Shown: positions 23,425-35,724 of the stretch, piece after piece | Layout of the letters: each line of letters begins with the position of its first letter | Numbering within the stretch: the stretch's first letter is position 1 | Assembly (NCBI RefSeq): GCF_954871325.1 | Contig: NC_088775.1 | Span: 33,395,561-33,459,560, forward strand | Length of the DNA: 64,000 nt | Direction: 5' to 3' | Source of the DNA: Gordionus sp. m RMFG-2023 | Lineage: Eukaryota > Nematomorpha > Gordioida > Chordodea > Parachordodidae | Notes under the pieces: model-generated | Database searches by the model: none | Seen by the model: only the letters and a program-made list of their open reading frames with translations | Told to the model about the DNA's origin: nothing | Position numbers and translations under genes: made by a program

Positions 23425-26400
23425 CAGGGCCGTAGCCAGGAATTTTCACTTAGGGGGGCCAAGTGCTAACTTGGGGGGGGGGCACTATTTTTTTAAAATC
23501 AAACAAATAATTATGCATTCATAGAAATTTTTTCCTATTTTTATTAAAAATTTAATAACAAAATAATACTATAATATGAATATACAAAAAAAAAAAAATA
23601 CTATAATATGCATATACAAAACAAAATATTACTATAATAGAATACGGCGATTTTTATTTTTAAATTTTAATATAAATGAACTAAAAGATAAATCCTGCTT
23701 TATTCTTTTTTCATACGCCATTAATACTAAATTTTGTTTACGTTTATCCTTGATAGACTCTCTACTGCTCGATAAAACTCTCTTTAATGTAGAGAACGAG
23801 GCCTCACAAGAAACCGTTGATATCCCAATGATTATCGCTGCTGAGTAGCATTTATATAATTCTTTAAATGCATGATTATATTTTTTTTATACATAATATG
23901 TAAGATGTTTTCAAAATTATGATTTTCTTTAGCTTCCGAAGCTAGCAATCCTTTTACTATCTTCATTTCATGATGCAGTGTTTCCATATTTAAGTTTAAC
24001 AGGGATTTTAATGGGGCCATTTTATCTGATAAAAAATAATCAGGGTCAAGGGGGAACAATGTATTAAAAGATTAAAATCATCTTCTGTAAATCGGTCTAA
24101 AAAACGATCCACAAAGTTATCTATAATTTCATATTATATCCTTTTTAAAGAACTCCAATTGGAGTCTTTTTCACAATCGAATTCTAGTTTGCTATCAACT
24201 AAAAAATCTTGGAAATTTTTAGGCGTTTTACGTACCCGTGATGATTGGGGAGTGAGATTAAATTTTGATAAAAGTTTTTCAGCCTTAATCATAATCAAAG
24301 CAAAAGAATTATCACTTCTTTTATTTTTTAATATATTGATAGTAGAATCAATACAATTTTTAGCATCCACTAAATTAGTACCTACTGATTGTAAATACTT
24401 ATTTAGTGGATCTATTGTAATTAATATCTCATAAATTATGATGGCTAATATAATGTAATTTATATTAATACATTGAGATAAAGACCAGAGGCTTCGACTG
24501 AATCATGAATTGAAACCTCGGAATTAAGAGTTCTATTAGAAAAGTAAAATAATACTTCACCAATAGCCTCAAAATTCTCATAAATAATGCGAGATGTTTC
24601 TAAATGACCAGTCCATCTCTGGTCTAAACTTAAGGGTGTGGCCTGTATATTTACAGGATACGTTAAAACGCCTGAAAAAATTATACAATGCATTTGATAA
24701 ATTAAAAAAATTAGAAATAATAACAATATTATTATACCAATTTTGAACCACAAGATGCAACTTGTGGTTGTAGCAATGTATAAAAGGAACATTTTTATTA
24801 ATTTTTTTTTGAAGAAGTGTTTGCACTCCTCCATTTCGGCCAGACATAACGTTTGCACCATCATATGCCTGGCTTATTATATTAGCTGAATTAATATTTA
24901 GATCATTAAGTTGCTTTAAAATGCAATCTGTAATGCTTTCAGCAGAAAGACACTCGAAATTAATGATTCCTATTAAATTTTCTTGGATTTCTCCAGAAAA
25001 AATATAGCGAATTATTATGCTCAGATTTTCACAACCTGAAGCATCTTTTGTCTCATCGGCCTTAAGACAAAAAAAAGGCATCTCGCTTTTATTATATTTG
25101 TCTGAAATATGTTCAAGCACCATATCTGCCATAATGGATATTACTTCGTTTTGAATCTGTGGTGATGTATACTGGGCATTTTGGGGTATAAATTTCATAA
25201 TTTAATTAATTCAGGGTCTTTTTGGATGGTGTAGGAAAATATTGCTATAAATAGTTCAGAAGAATAAATTATGATTTCATCTTTTGCAGCATCCGTAATA
25301 TTTGTTGAACCAGTCCCACGGAAAGGTAGCTCTTATATGCTAAGAAACAGCATCAAATATTGATTTAATATAATATTGATTACGATTAATTTGATCACCT
25401 CCCAACATTTTAGTTATTTCTGTACCATTGTTTATATTTTGATTTTTATCATGCCATATTGTAATTGAATTTAAATGAGCTTTTGAGCTCTCGTGTTTAA
25501 GCAGTCCCTTCTTGGCAGCTAACGCATTTTTCCAATTTCTGAATCCCGTTTGTCCAAATTCATCACTTGGATTACACAAGTATTTCCTACATGGAAAACA
25601 AAAGGCAGCGTCAGCTTCTACACTATACTCCAACCAGTCTCGGCCTCTATACCATGATTTTTGAAATGATCTTTGCCTTCCATGGATATCTTTTTTCGCG
25701 TAATTGTTTAATTTGATTTGATTTGGTTTATTCTGGCCAAGGTCACCAGGGATTTGAATTGAACCATTAGAGGACTTTTTTGACACTAAAAATATTATAA
25801 TTAATAAATTGTAATGAGGGAAAGGGTCATAAATAATAATGGTCATCAGGATGGGCGAAGGAAGGGCATGCTGAAAATGAACAAACACAAAATTTATCTT
25901 GTATTTAAGATACAAGTTACTGTAGTGCCCAACCCTGATGAAGATTATCAGTAAAGTTGATCAGTAAAATTTCAGTATTAAAAACTAGAAAAAAGTCATA
26001 AACATTATATTTTTAAAGATTAACAAAAAATATAATATTTTTATATTTATAAATCAATTACTAGTTGCTTCTTGACAATGAGAGACTGAGCTGCTAGATG
26101 AAGATGATTGAGTCTCTTCTTCGTCTTTATTTGTTTTAAAATCAAAATGTAATAATGAAACACCATAATCTCCTACTCCTATTCATATTGTCAAAAATAT
26201 ATAAATAGAAAAATTTGGGTTAAATTTTAAACTATTTACCATCTTCCTCCTCTTGATTTTCTAGATTAGCTTCATTCATATCTTGAAATATGAGTAAATA
26301 TATTTATTTTAATAATTAAAATTATTATACAAAAATGATAATATTAATAATAAATGTCTTTCTCTTATCTTATATAAAATATATATATTATATTAAATAA

Positions 26401-27028
26401 TAATATACAAATATTGCCCTATATCAATATCATATAAGTCATGAAATAATAATATAAATTTATACTAACTATGAGAAGAATCAGTTTCTGAAATTTCTGA
26501 TGTAGTATTACTAGTAGTTTGTAGAGGTGATGTTGCTTGACATTTGTTTAACTTTAACTTAAAATAAGAGTTTATAATTGATTGTTTCTTCATAATTTTA
26601 AAATAAACGCTCTAAAATAAAATAACTGGTTATATATTAAAATATTAATGTGATACCTATAGAGAATGTGATACACAACAAAAACAGATGAAAAAAAATG
26701 AATGAATGATAATTTAATATTGGGTAAAAATAAAAATAAAACAGGATAAAAAAAAATTTTACAAACTAGATATGTTTGTAGAATAAATATTCAAAATTTA
26801 TTTTAAAAATATAAAAATAATCAATTCTAAATAGACATGTTTTTTGAATATTTTTGAATAAATATTTAAAATTTATATTAAAAATATAAAAATAATCAAT
26901 TCTAAAAAAAAATTCAAATTTGGGGGGGCCACTTTGGGGGGCCGAAGATTTTTTCTGGGGGCCAGGTTTGGGGGCCAAAAATTTTTTTGGGGAGGCCGCC
27001 CCCCCCCCCCCCCGTGGCTACGGCCCTG
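23425..27028 (-). mobile_element. hAT element (ZMYM1-like transposase) inside the MULE
   Basis: The terminal inverted repeats begin CAGGGCCGTAGCCA at 23425 and end with the inverse, TGGCTACGGCCCTG, at 27028. The 8-bp flanks are GTTGATTT (23417-23424) and GTTTATTT (27029-27036), matching at 7 of 8 positions, as expected for hAT. Both ends carry long G or C homopolymers just inside the TIR (23455-23483 and 26920-27013). The minus strand encodes a hAT transposase with a TTF-type zinc finger. The element sits in the MULE coding region, so it arrived later. The near-perfect ends suggest moderate youth, although its gene is frameshifted. Confidence 0.88.
23640..26593 (-). pseudogene. hAT transposase, TTF zinc finger and DUF4371 type
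   Basis: It starts at a Met at 26593 (MKKQSIINSYFKLKLNK), which resembles the lead peptide of ZMYM1-like transposases. Small Ser/Glu-rich exons follow (near 26275-26240 and 26175-26042). The main exon from about 25790 has a TTF-type finger: RSFQKSWYRGRDWLEYSVEA, then AAFCFPCRKYLC and FGQTGFRNWKNA with HESSKAH. Then come ELPFRGTGS, YTSPQIQNEVI, FFCLKADETKDASGCENLSI (catalytic D) and AYDGANVMSGRNGGVQ with IHCYNHKLHLVV. The end is the hAT dimerisation block VSCEASFSTLKRVLSS. At least three frameshifts are seen, near 25325, 25200 and 23865. The domain order is complete, so this is a recently broken full-length gene. Intron borders in the N-terminal part are tentative. Confidence 0.8.
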
Positions 27029-27575
27029 GTTTATTTTCTTTTGTTTGACAAAGGGCATATATGACAACCAACATATGTTCCTTATAATAAACATGCTGAA
27101 TAAAGCTGCTGGTAAATATTTGGTGCTATAAAAAATGTGCCATCCATGTACACTGTATCTGATTCTGTCAGGATCTTGATAAATTCATATGTTGAAAAAA
27201 TTAAGATTTCATTATTATGGTTCCCTAAAAGGAATGGTTGTCCTTCACATAATGTGAACTCAATAGGTAATATAAGATCCATGGAGGTTTTAGGTAGGTT
27301 AGGCCTAGCTTGTTTAACCATTCTATCCATTGATTTTTGGACTGTTTGATAAGTTGGAAGTGCATCAGGATATCTATTGATATTAAGTACTTTTTGTAAT
27401 CTATCACCAAGGACCTTGTTGTATATATTTTTCTTAGATTCCAGAGTCTTAAATTATCAGCTACAGTATTAAGCATAATGTTTTTAAATGATTTTAATTT
27501 ACCGCGATTAAATAGACCAATCAGAGAAAAATGGACCAAATTTACGATTAAATGACTTTACGATCAAAGTTAGGC

Positions 27576-28691
27576 AAATCTTTTTTGGGATTTTTGACGC
27601 TAAATCAGCTGTGGGAATATTTCGGCTCCGAACCCAAATTTTAATTAGATTCTAAATTTTTCCAGATGGCTCAATTATTAAGATATGTTTTGAGCCCACA
27701 ATTATACTCAATCATATCCAAGGTACAATCTTAATTGATTTGTTAGTATATATATCATTTGGTAGAAAATTTTAAAATATTTATCTTTAACTTATATGAA
27801 AAAAAAAATTCTTAATTATGATAATATATAAATTTATTATTATTTTAATGATTAAATTGTATCAATATATGGCAAAAATTACTTTTTAGCTATTTAGTGA
27901 TTGAGAAGATTTATATTATAATATTTTTTGTTTGATAGCCTGACTATTACACTCCAAATTTTTTAGAAGACTCAGGCAACATAACCTTAAGAATTGTAAA
28001 TTTCATTTTAAATTATACTAATTTTGATCCTTTTTTAGATTGCTATTTTGAAATCATTAACTATGTATTCTTCACCGATTATATTGTTATTCATCCAAAG
28101 GAATGGTGAGGTCTAATTTTATGTTATTTATGCAATTTCCCACATCATTTAGGATATTATAAGAAGAACCATGCTTATGTATATCTTAAAATCACATTTA
28201 TTCTCTTCTGTATACTAACCTTTGGCAATTTATTAAGAGGTATAATATTATTATTTAATGGATATTTACCAAATTAATTTATAACTTTAAATCAGTGATC
28301 CAAACTGTAACAAATATAAGTCAAATAATGGTTCAGGTTTGGTTCTAAAAAATAATATTGGTTTAGATTGAACCTTTATAAACTGGTTGAAATTTTCACT
28401 ATAAACATATTAAAATTAATAAAGAAAAGAATAATTTTCAAAATTTTATCACTATTCTATAAAGAATAATATTAAGTCATATTCAATTAAAATATTTTCA
28501 AGATATGTCTATAAGGAGGAAGATAACTAAGAACACTTTTATAGGTAGCTAGCACTGTAAAATAACAATTTACACAAATATTTATAAATAATTACTGATT
28601 TATAAGTTAAAATAGATTATTAATCATCCTTTAAAGGAGTTAAAATATCAATAAATTTAAACCAGTTCACAGGCAATTTAAAGTTACCTTT
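27576..28691. other. AT-rich region, no gene recognised
   Basis: Phrases such as TGGTTCAGGTTTGGTTC (28330) and AAACCAGTTCACAGGCA (28660) suggest a decayed hAT-type MITE at about 28297-28680, but its ends are not defined. No protein is evident. Confidence 0.45.
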
Positions 28692-28852
28692 TTAACCCTC
28701 TATTGCACCATATAAACCTGAGGCAACATTTAAATATTTTGCTATAAATATTGTTATAATATATTCTAAATAACATATATATTTTATAATAAAGATGCCA
28801 ATCATGACCATAACATTATTTTTTCTATCAAATATTATATATTTCATTCATT

Positions 28853-30010
28853 CGTTACCACGTCAGAAATTGCATGAGTGCAATTTCATCACCCACCAGG
28901 AGTTGTAGCGTGTACCATTTATATTCACTAGTATATAGATCCTATACATGATGCATACCCATTTTATTATAGTGGACAGTACCACTATGTAGTCAGCTAG
29001 CATAGTAAAGAAGAGAGGAGTAAGAAAGAGGGGATCTATTTGTTCCGTTACTGGCAAGATAGTGTTAAGAAATTGTAACCAATATTAATAATTATGTACA
29101 TTATTCCTGGTTAGATATTTAAGAGATGAAAAAAAAAATAAGTCTTATGTTAGGTAAGTATATCCTTGGAAGATAACGTTATATCTATATAGCGTGTTCT
29201 ATTCCGGAGGCATCCAACTTCCCTGTAATTGTAATCTCAATCCCTGATTCCCATTATCCTAAAGAGCTTACTATCTTCATTAATTTTTGTCATTCACTAG
29301 AATCAATAGTGTCCCCATAAATTCTTGTCTGTATTAAGCAAGCGATGCTTGGGATCCTCATTATTTATCACATTAGCATTATTATAGTGAACCCGGAATC
29401 ATTATCATTATTATTATTCATGGTTCTAAGATTATCATTGCCTTTGTCAAAGTCGTTTATCAAGTAGGGAAAGGAAAAAGACAGGGAAATGAGTTATAAA
29501 AGGGAGGGGGTTTTAAAAAAATAAAATAATAATTATCATCACCCTCATCCTATTTCATTCAATCCATAATTCCAATATAACTTGTGCCGAAATATAAATT
29601 ATCATTCAACCAGGGAGAAGAGGTTGGAAATAAAACAGTACGAGAATAGTCTAATACTTCCACGATTCCTGCTCTAGTTTAGATCATATTTAAGCATGTA
29701 TTATAGATGTACTTTTAAATGTTTTTTGTTTTTGCTGAGTTCCAAATAATCTGTAAGCGAAAGATTGATCACATGTCCTTCAGACATTTTGCCAGCTTAT
29801 AGTATTTGGGAGTTCTCTGCTTCCCATAATCTGGAGTCTACTTCATGGACGAAAATATCATATTTTCTTGTGAATGTCTTAAGCAATGACCAAGTAATTC
29901 TAATCTCCTTAAAGGAATGAGTCGATTTATAGGTAGGATGTCGCACCTATTCCAGAAAGTTGAGTTTGAGGTGTTGTATGGGTAGTAAGTTTTAGTAATT
30001 CTTCTTAGAC
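28853..30010. other. Unclassified 1.15-kb insertion in piggyBac copy 1
   Basis: Alignment with copy 2 shows that the piggyBac leader is continuous from ...CTATCAAATATTATATATTT to AATTTTCACTTTTATAAAATGG, so 28853-30010 is foreign. It is clearly richer in G+C than its surroundings, with landmarks such as CATCACCCACCAGGAGTTGT and CCGGAGGCATCCAAC. It has no long ORF, no clear inverted repeats and no clear target duplication. It could be a non-autonomous element, a solo terminal repeat, or captured host DNA. Confidence 0.65.
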
Positions 30011-30303
30011 ATTTGTTTATTAATTTTCACTTTTATAAAATGGTAACCTTGGAAATTTAAATTTATTTTTCGTATTTTGATTTGTTATAAATCATTGAAA
30101 TTCTAGTGTAATTCTATAAATATTTGAAATCTAGTAAATATATATCATTTTATATAATTATTACATTTTTATAAATTTTTAATAATAATGCATTTTTTAT
30201 TTATAATAATATGGTATGTTAACTGAGGTTAACATTGCGCATTTAGATGATTTTTGTTATAATAAAATATTTATTGAAGACTATCAAATAAATTTTTAGC
30301 TCA

Positions 30304-31980
30304 ATGACTAGTGATATAAATTTTAAAATACCGGTAGATTGTGAGGATTCTCAGAGTGATTCGTCTGATGAAGAATATATACCATGTGGCACTGGTAAAT
30401 TTAGTATTTCTTATGCGATAATAAATATTTTTAAGGGTAATTGAATCAGATGATTCGGATATTGAAAGCAATGACTCTGACTCAAGCCATCCAGATGCTG
30501 GAAATCTTCTTTAACTAATGTTCCACGAGTAGCTCCAAATTGGAAAGGCAGTTTACCCTTCGCCAATAAAGTTAAAAACCGATATACTACTTCAAATTTT
30601 TACTGGGAAATGTACTTCCTACAATAGACAATATAATCTATATGCAATTCAAAAAGATATAAGCAGACCCCTTAATTTATCGTTAGATTTAAGAACAATT
30701 CATAGGAATTTTGTTCTATATGAGCATTATAAATCTGCCAAGAGCTCGTTTATATTGGACGGCTAATACTAGAATCGCGAATGTGGCTAGTAATTTGTCA
30801 GTAAAAAGGTGGAAGTTCATAAAATCATGTTTTCACCTAAATGACAACACGAAAGCATATCCTTTTAGGACTGAAGGGTATGATGTTCTTCATAAAATAC
30901 GACCTATGCTGACGATCACAACAGATATTTTAAAAGAAATTACACTAGGAGAAAATCTATGCTTCGATGAGCAAGTTGTTCCTTTCAAAGGGTAAAGTAA
31001 GATGAAAATACAACCCCCAAAAACCTATAAAGTGGGGTTTTAAATTAATTTTATTATGTGGACATGATGGTATTATTTATAATTATGAAATATAAATGGG
31101 GTTCTCCAAGTCGAAGGTATGCCAGATATAGGGGCTTGTGGGAATTCAGTTCTGCGCATGGTTGTCGCAGTTCTATTGCATCAAAATTAATTTTTAGACA
31201 ATTGGTTCTCTAGCATAAACTTACTGGTTATATTAGCGCAAAGAGGAATACAATGTGTATCAACGGTTAGAGCAAATCGCCTCAAAAATTGCGTTTTGCC
31301 GACAGATCAAGAGATTAAAAAAGGAAGAGAAACTTTGTTGAAAAAAAACGGTTATCAATGGAGTCGATTTATCTGTTATAAAATGGTTTAACAATCGTTC
31401 CGTTTATCTAATGAGCAACTTTATAGGGGCCCACCCAATATCTGACGTAAAACGATTCGATCGAAAAAAAGGAAAGCATCAACATGAAATGTCCAGCTAT
31501 TGTAAAAAATTACAATAAAAACATGGGTGGAGTGGATCTTATAGATTCCATACTAGCATTATATAGAATTCATATCAGGTCCCGAAAATGATATCACCGA
31601 GTAGCTTTTCATATATTTAACATTATGCTTGCTAGTGCATAGCTATTATACCGGAGGGATTGTAACCTCTTACAAATTTCCAGAGCAGGAGTAGCTCCTA
31701 ACTTTTAAAATATCAGTTGCAGAAATATTGTGTTAAGGAAATAAAAGTATTAATTCAACAACGAGTAATAAACGAATATAGGTGCAATCTGAATATATAA
31801 AAAAGTGTAAAAAAGGTACAGCACAGTGTCTTTCAAATTCGGAAATTCGGAAAGACCAATTTGCACATTGACCGAATTATAATGACAAAAAAGGTCAGGT
31901 GCAAATTACCAGGATGTAAGGGCATTACAAAAGTGGCTTGCGACAAATGCGAGGTATCATTATGTATTACACAGCAAATA
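30304..31980 (+). pseudogene. piggyBac transposase, copy 1
   Basis: The Met at 30304 starts an acidic leader (SDINFKIPVDCEDSQSDSSD). A small intron beginning GTAAATTTAG near 30395 is likely, because copy 2 has the same donor and continues with VIESD after it. The DDE_Tnp_1_7 domain follows: VAPNWKGSLPF, RIANVASNLSVKRWKFIKSC, then NLCFDEQVVPFKG with the first catalytic Asp. LDNWFSSINLLVILAQRGIQ holds the second and KNMGGVDLIDSILALYRIHI the third. A C-terminal Cys-rich finger (CKLPGCKGITKVACDKCEVS) lies at 31890-31960. Several stops and frameshifts interrupt it. In an active piggyBac the protein cuts and pastes the element at TTAA sites. Confidence 0.82.
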
Positions 31981-32774
31981 ATTATTTTACTATATTTCAT
32001 AAAAACTGATTTTTTTGCATTTGTATATCATTTTTATACATTATATAATTTACAAGAATAAAATGAAAAAAATGAATATATTTTACCCTTATATGTGCGC
32101 TGTGTATTCTAGTTAACATACTCCAAAAAACTTAAAAATAGTCAAAAAATTCGGGGAAAAAATTGTTTCCTTCTTTAGATATATATATATAGAGTGGAAA
32201 AATGAGCATTATAAAATTTTCGCTTTAATTGGTATAGCGTGCAATAGAGAAAAAGGAATGCGCATTATTGACTATTCAAAAATGTAACGGGTTATTTGTT
32301 ACTTAAAATATAAATATTATATACAAAAAATATTTATTTTTTTCCTACATATAATATAAATAAAACTGAACAAAAAGAATATATGATAAGATAAAATTTT
32401 TTTTCATATACATAATTATAATATAAATAAAGTTGTATTATATTTAAAATTAAAAATTTTATTTCGGGGAATTTATTAAAAATATTTAAAAAATTATCTT
32501 TATTTTGAAAACAGCTTAATAGATCATCTTCACAAGGATCTTTATTTTTTCCTCATCAAATTTTTTTTTTATTCTTTATCAGAAAATATTTTGGTATATA
32601 TGTTGGATAAAGGAATTAAGTCTGCTCTTTATTTATCAAGATCTTTTCTCAAACTGGAAATAAGTTCTAGTATTCTTCCTTTGTTGACCTCTAATGTTAT
32701 CCTATGTTAATTCAACTTAAATAGCCTTCCAGGATTGAATTAATAAGCGGCTTACAAAACTTAAAATTATTTAA

Positions 32775-35059
32775 CCCTCTATTGCACGCTATACCAATTA
32801 AAGCGAAAAATTTATAATACTCATTTTTTTATATATCTAAAGAAGAAAATAATTTTTTCCCAAATTTTTTGAATATTTCTAAGATATCTGTAGTATGTTA
32901 ACTAGAATACACAACACACATAAAAAGGATAAAATATATTTATTTTTTCATTTTATTCTCGTAAATTATATAATGTATAAAAATGATATACAAAACAAAT
33001 GCTAAAAAATCAGTTTTTATGAAATAAAGTAAAACAATTATTTGTTGGGGTAAAACATAATGATATCCCATTTGTCGCACGCCACTTTTGTTATGCTCTT
33101 ACATCCTGGTAATTTGGACCTGACCTTTTTTGTCATTATACAACGGTCAATGTGCAAATTGGTCTTTTCGAATTTGGTAGACACTGTGCTGTACCTTTTT
33201 TACACTTTTTTATATATTGAGATTGCACCGATATTCGTCTATTACTCGTTGTTGATTTAGTTTTATTTCCTTTACACAATATTTCTGCAACTGATATTTT
33301 AAAAGTTAGGAGCGACTCCTGCTCCTTCCTGGGAATTTGTAACAGGTTACAATCCCAATGGTATAATAACCATGCACTAGCAAGCATTATGTCAAATATA
33401 TGAAAAGCTACTTGGTGATACCATTTTCGGGACCTGATATAAATTCTATATAATGCTAGTAGGGAATCTATAAGATCCACTCCACCCATGTTTTTATTGT
33501 AATTTTTAACAATAGCTGGACATTTCACGTTAATGCTTTCCTTTTTTTTCGATCGAATCATTTCACGTCAGATATTGGGTGGGCCCCTATAAAAGCTGCT
33601 CTTTAGATAAACGGAACGATTGTCAAACCATTTTATAACAGATAAATCGACTCCATTGATAACCGTTTTTTTTCAACAAAATTTCTCTTCCTTTTTTAAT
33701 CTTTTGATCTGTCGGCAAAACGCAATTTTTGAGAAATTTGCTCTAACCGTTGATACACATTGTATTCCTCTTTGCGCTAATATAACCAGTAAGTTTATGT
33801 TAGAGAACCAATTGTCTAAAAATTAATATTGATGCAATGGGACTGCGACAACCATGCGCAGAACTAAATTCCCATAAGCCCCTATATCTGGCATACCTTT
33901 ATTTCATAGTTATAAATAATACCATCATTTACATAATAAAAAAATTTAAAACCCCACATTTTTTTGGGGGTTGTATTTTCATCTTACTTTGCCCTTTGAA
34001 AGGAACAACTTGCTCATCGACGCATAGATTTTCTCTTAGTGTAATTTCTTTTAAAATATCTATTGTGATCGTCAGCATAGGTCGTATTTTATTAAGTACA
34101 TCATACCCTTCAGTCCTAAAAGGATATGCTTTCGTGTTTTCATTTAGGTGAAAACATGATTTTATGAACTCCTACCTTTTTATTGATATTAGCCACATTC
34201 GCGATTCTAGTATTAGCCGTCCAATATAAACGAGCTGCAGATTTTTAATGCTCATATAGAACAAAATTCCTATGAATTGTTCTAATGATAAATTAAGGGG
34301 CCTGCTTATATCTTTTTGAATTGCATATAGATTAGATTGTATTACTATTGTAGGAAATATATTTCCCAGTAATTTAAGGTACTATATCGGATTTTTAACT
34401 TTATTGGCGAAGGGTAAACTGCCTTTCCAATCTGGGGCTACTCGTGGGACATTTGTTATATATTTCGTCGTCATGACAATCCATCATCTGGATGGCTTGA
34501 GTCATAGTCATTGCTTTCAATATCCGATTCATCTGATTCAATTACCCCTAATATTATTTATTATAGCATAAGAAATACTAAATTTACCAGTGTCACATGG
34601 TATATATTCTTCATCAGACGAATCACTTGATTGAGAATCCTCACTATATACCGGTATTTTAAAATTTATATCACTAGTCATTGAGCTATAAATTTATTTG
34701 ATAAAATTTCAATAAATATTTTATTATAACAAATCATCTAAATGCGCAGTTAACCTAAGTAGAAATAAAAGATGTATTATTATTTAAAAATTTATAAAAA
34801 TGTAATAATTATATAAAATGATATTATTTTTCTAGATTTAAATATTTATAAAATTCTACTAGAATTTGAATGATTAATAACGAATCAAAATAAATTTAAA
34901 TTTCCAAGGTAACCATTTTATAAAAGGTGAAAATTAAATGTATAAAATTTGATAGAAAAAATAATGTTAATTTAGAATATACAATGCGCATTAGATCGTA
35001 GAATCATTTATAACAATATTTATAGCAAAATATTTAGGTTTACACGGTGCAATAGAGGG
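32775..35059 (-). mobile_element. piggyBac element copy 2 (complete ends, TTAA flanks)
   Basis: The terminal repeats are CCCTCTATTGCACG at 32775 and the inverse of CCCTCTATTGCACCG at 35059. TTAA stands on both sides (32771-32774 and 35060-35063). It is 2285 bp long, in minus orientation, inverted relative to copy 1. It sits in the hAT remnant and separates KPLINSIL from the rest of that gene. Its left subterminal part, GCGTGCAATAG...GGTATAGCGTGCA, is shared with copy 1. Confidence 0.9.
33060..34681 (-). pseudogene. piggyBac transposase, copy 2
   Basis: The Met at 34681 begins the same acidic leader as copy 1. An intron with donor GTAAATTTAG and acceptor ATTAG precedes VIESDESDIES. The catalytic region is recognisable in several frames, and the longest intact part (33561-33136) holds NKNMGGVDLIDSLLALYRIY, the third Asp region, then WYHQVAFHIFDIMLASAWLL. 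The C-terminal finger region begins KVRSKLPGCK, where one Cys of copy 1 is replaced. It is broken by several frameshifts and stops. Frames open in one copy are often closed in the other, so the two have decayed independently. Confidence 0.8.
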
Positions 35060-35724
35060 TTAAAGCCGGCAATATTATAATAGTTGTCGTAGATACCCCA
35101 AATGCATTTTTTCTTCGCTCTCTAAAATTGAAAGAGCCATAGTAATCGGTTCCATAACCTATAAAATCATATATATACATATCATATTTCTTAATTAACA
35201 CTAACTATACAATATTCATCCATGAATGATTTGTCGTTATCTGCAGATTTATCACAAGATTCGTCAAATTTTTGGCAATTCTCCTTAATAAGACTATATT
35301 AATTTCACGGAGTTATAAAAAGAGTTCCATATTGTTATAACGGGTTTAATCATATATCTTCCCATGTTTTCCTTAAAAATGGCTGCACAGTTTGATTGTC
35401 CATATTTATTCCATAATAGCTTACACCTAGAAAATGTAATTTTTGAAATGGTTTTAAAATGGACATCGTTTCCTTTTCAATGTCAAGACTTGTAATGGGA
35501 TTTAAAGTGTGAGCTGAACAGGAATGCTTAGGTAAGTATACAATACTATCACTATTTTGATTTTCAAATAGATCAAATAATGTCAGAGGAACTATCTTAT
35601 CATCCGATTCTTCACCTTGTTCATATACTCTAATAAATTATAAATATATTATAATTTTTTTAATTGAAAGCTTTTATATAATTTAGCATTGTCGTTAATA
35701 CATTTGGTCACTTTATTTATCTTA

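Larger units (their letters stand above)
22745..27490 (-). pseudogene. MULE transposase gene with two tiny introns
   Basis: From right to left (minus strand) the MULE domain reads IYNKVLGDRLQKVL, then LPTYQTVQKSMDRMVK, then ILIFSTYEFIKIL and DTVYMDGTFFIAP with QLYS. This last part holds the first catalytic Asp (MDGTF). After the hAT insert the frame resumes with IMIKKICEKHNCIWAP and VQLDFEQAAIEALHKVF (the second conserved D-E region). A 46-bp intron (23231-23276, GTAAAA...TTTAG) joins QIQIK to GCFSHYTQSIWRKV, the MULE GCxFH motif. A second intron (22954-23001, 48 bp) precedes MFPREMWSRYG, then KTNNHLEGWHSSLNKS. A TAG stop replaces the conserved Trp of HPNIW. Exon borders keep frame exactly, which supports both introns. 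The gene is dead through the stop and the insertion. Confidence 0.82.
21954..27575 (-). mobile_element. MULE DNA transposon, split by a hAT insertion
   Basis: The terminal sequences are inverted: GCCTCCTTTGATCGTA at 21954, and TACGATCAAAGTTAGGC ending at 27575. A second match further in is TCGTAAAATGGTCCATTTAG against the inverse of AAATGGACCAAATTTACGA. Between them, in minus orientation, lies a Mutator-like transposase gene (27490 to 22745). It is interrupted at 27028/23425 by a 3.6-kb hAT element. I could not find a convincing 9-bp target duplication. Without the hAT insert the element is about 2.0 kb. It contains at least one in-frame stop, so it is no longer autonomous. Confidence 0.75.
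28696..32249 (+). mobile_element. piggyBac element copy 1 (interrupted, right end cut)
   Basis: The left end is CCCTCTATTGCACC, preceded by a TTAA target site (28692-28695). The right end reads GTGCAATAGAG at 32239-32249 and then changes abruptly to the subterminal sequence of a hAT element, so the last bases and the TTAA are missing. Compared with copy 2 (32775-35059), an extra 1.15 kb sits between about 28853 and 30010 in the 5' untranslated part. The plus-strand transposase gene runs from 30304 to about 31980. Confidence 0.85.

Noticed and set aside
26766-27131. Pro/Gly-rich open frames on both strands
   Set aside because: They are produced by the G/C homopolymers next to the hAT terminus and by the terminal repeat itself.
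27225-27539. 104-codon minus-strand frame starting MVHFSLIGLF
   Set aside because: The MULE-matching frame (IYNKVLGDRLQKVL) runs through the same bases in another register, so most of this frame is a shadow.
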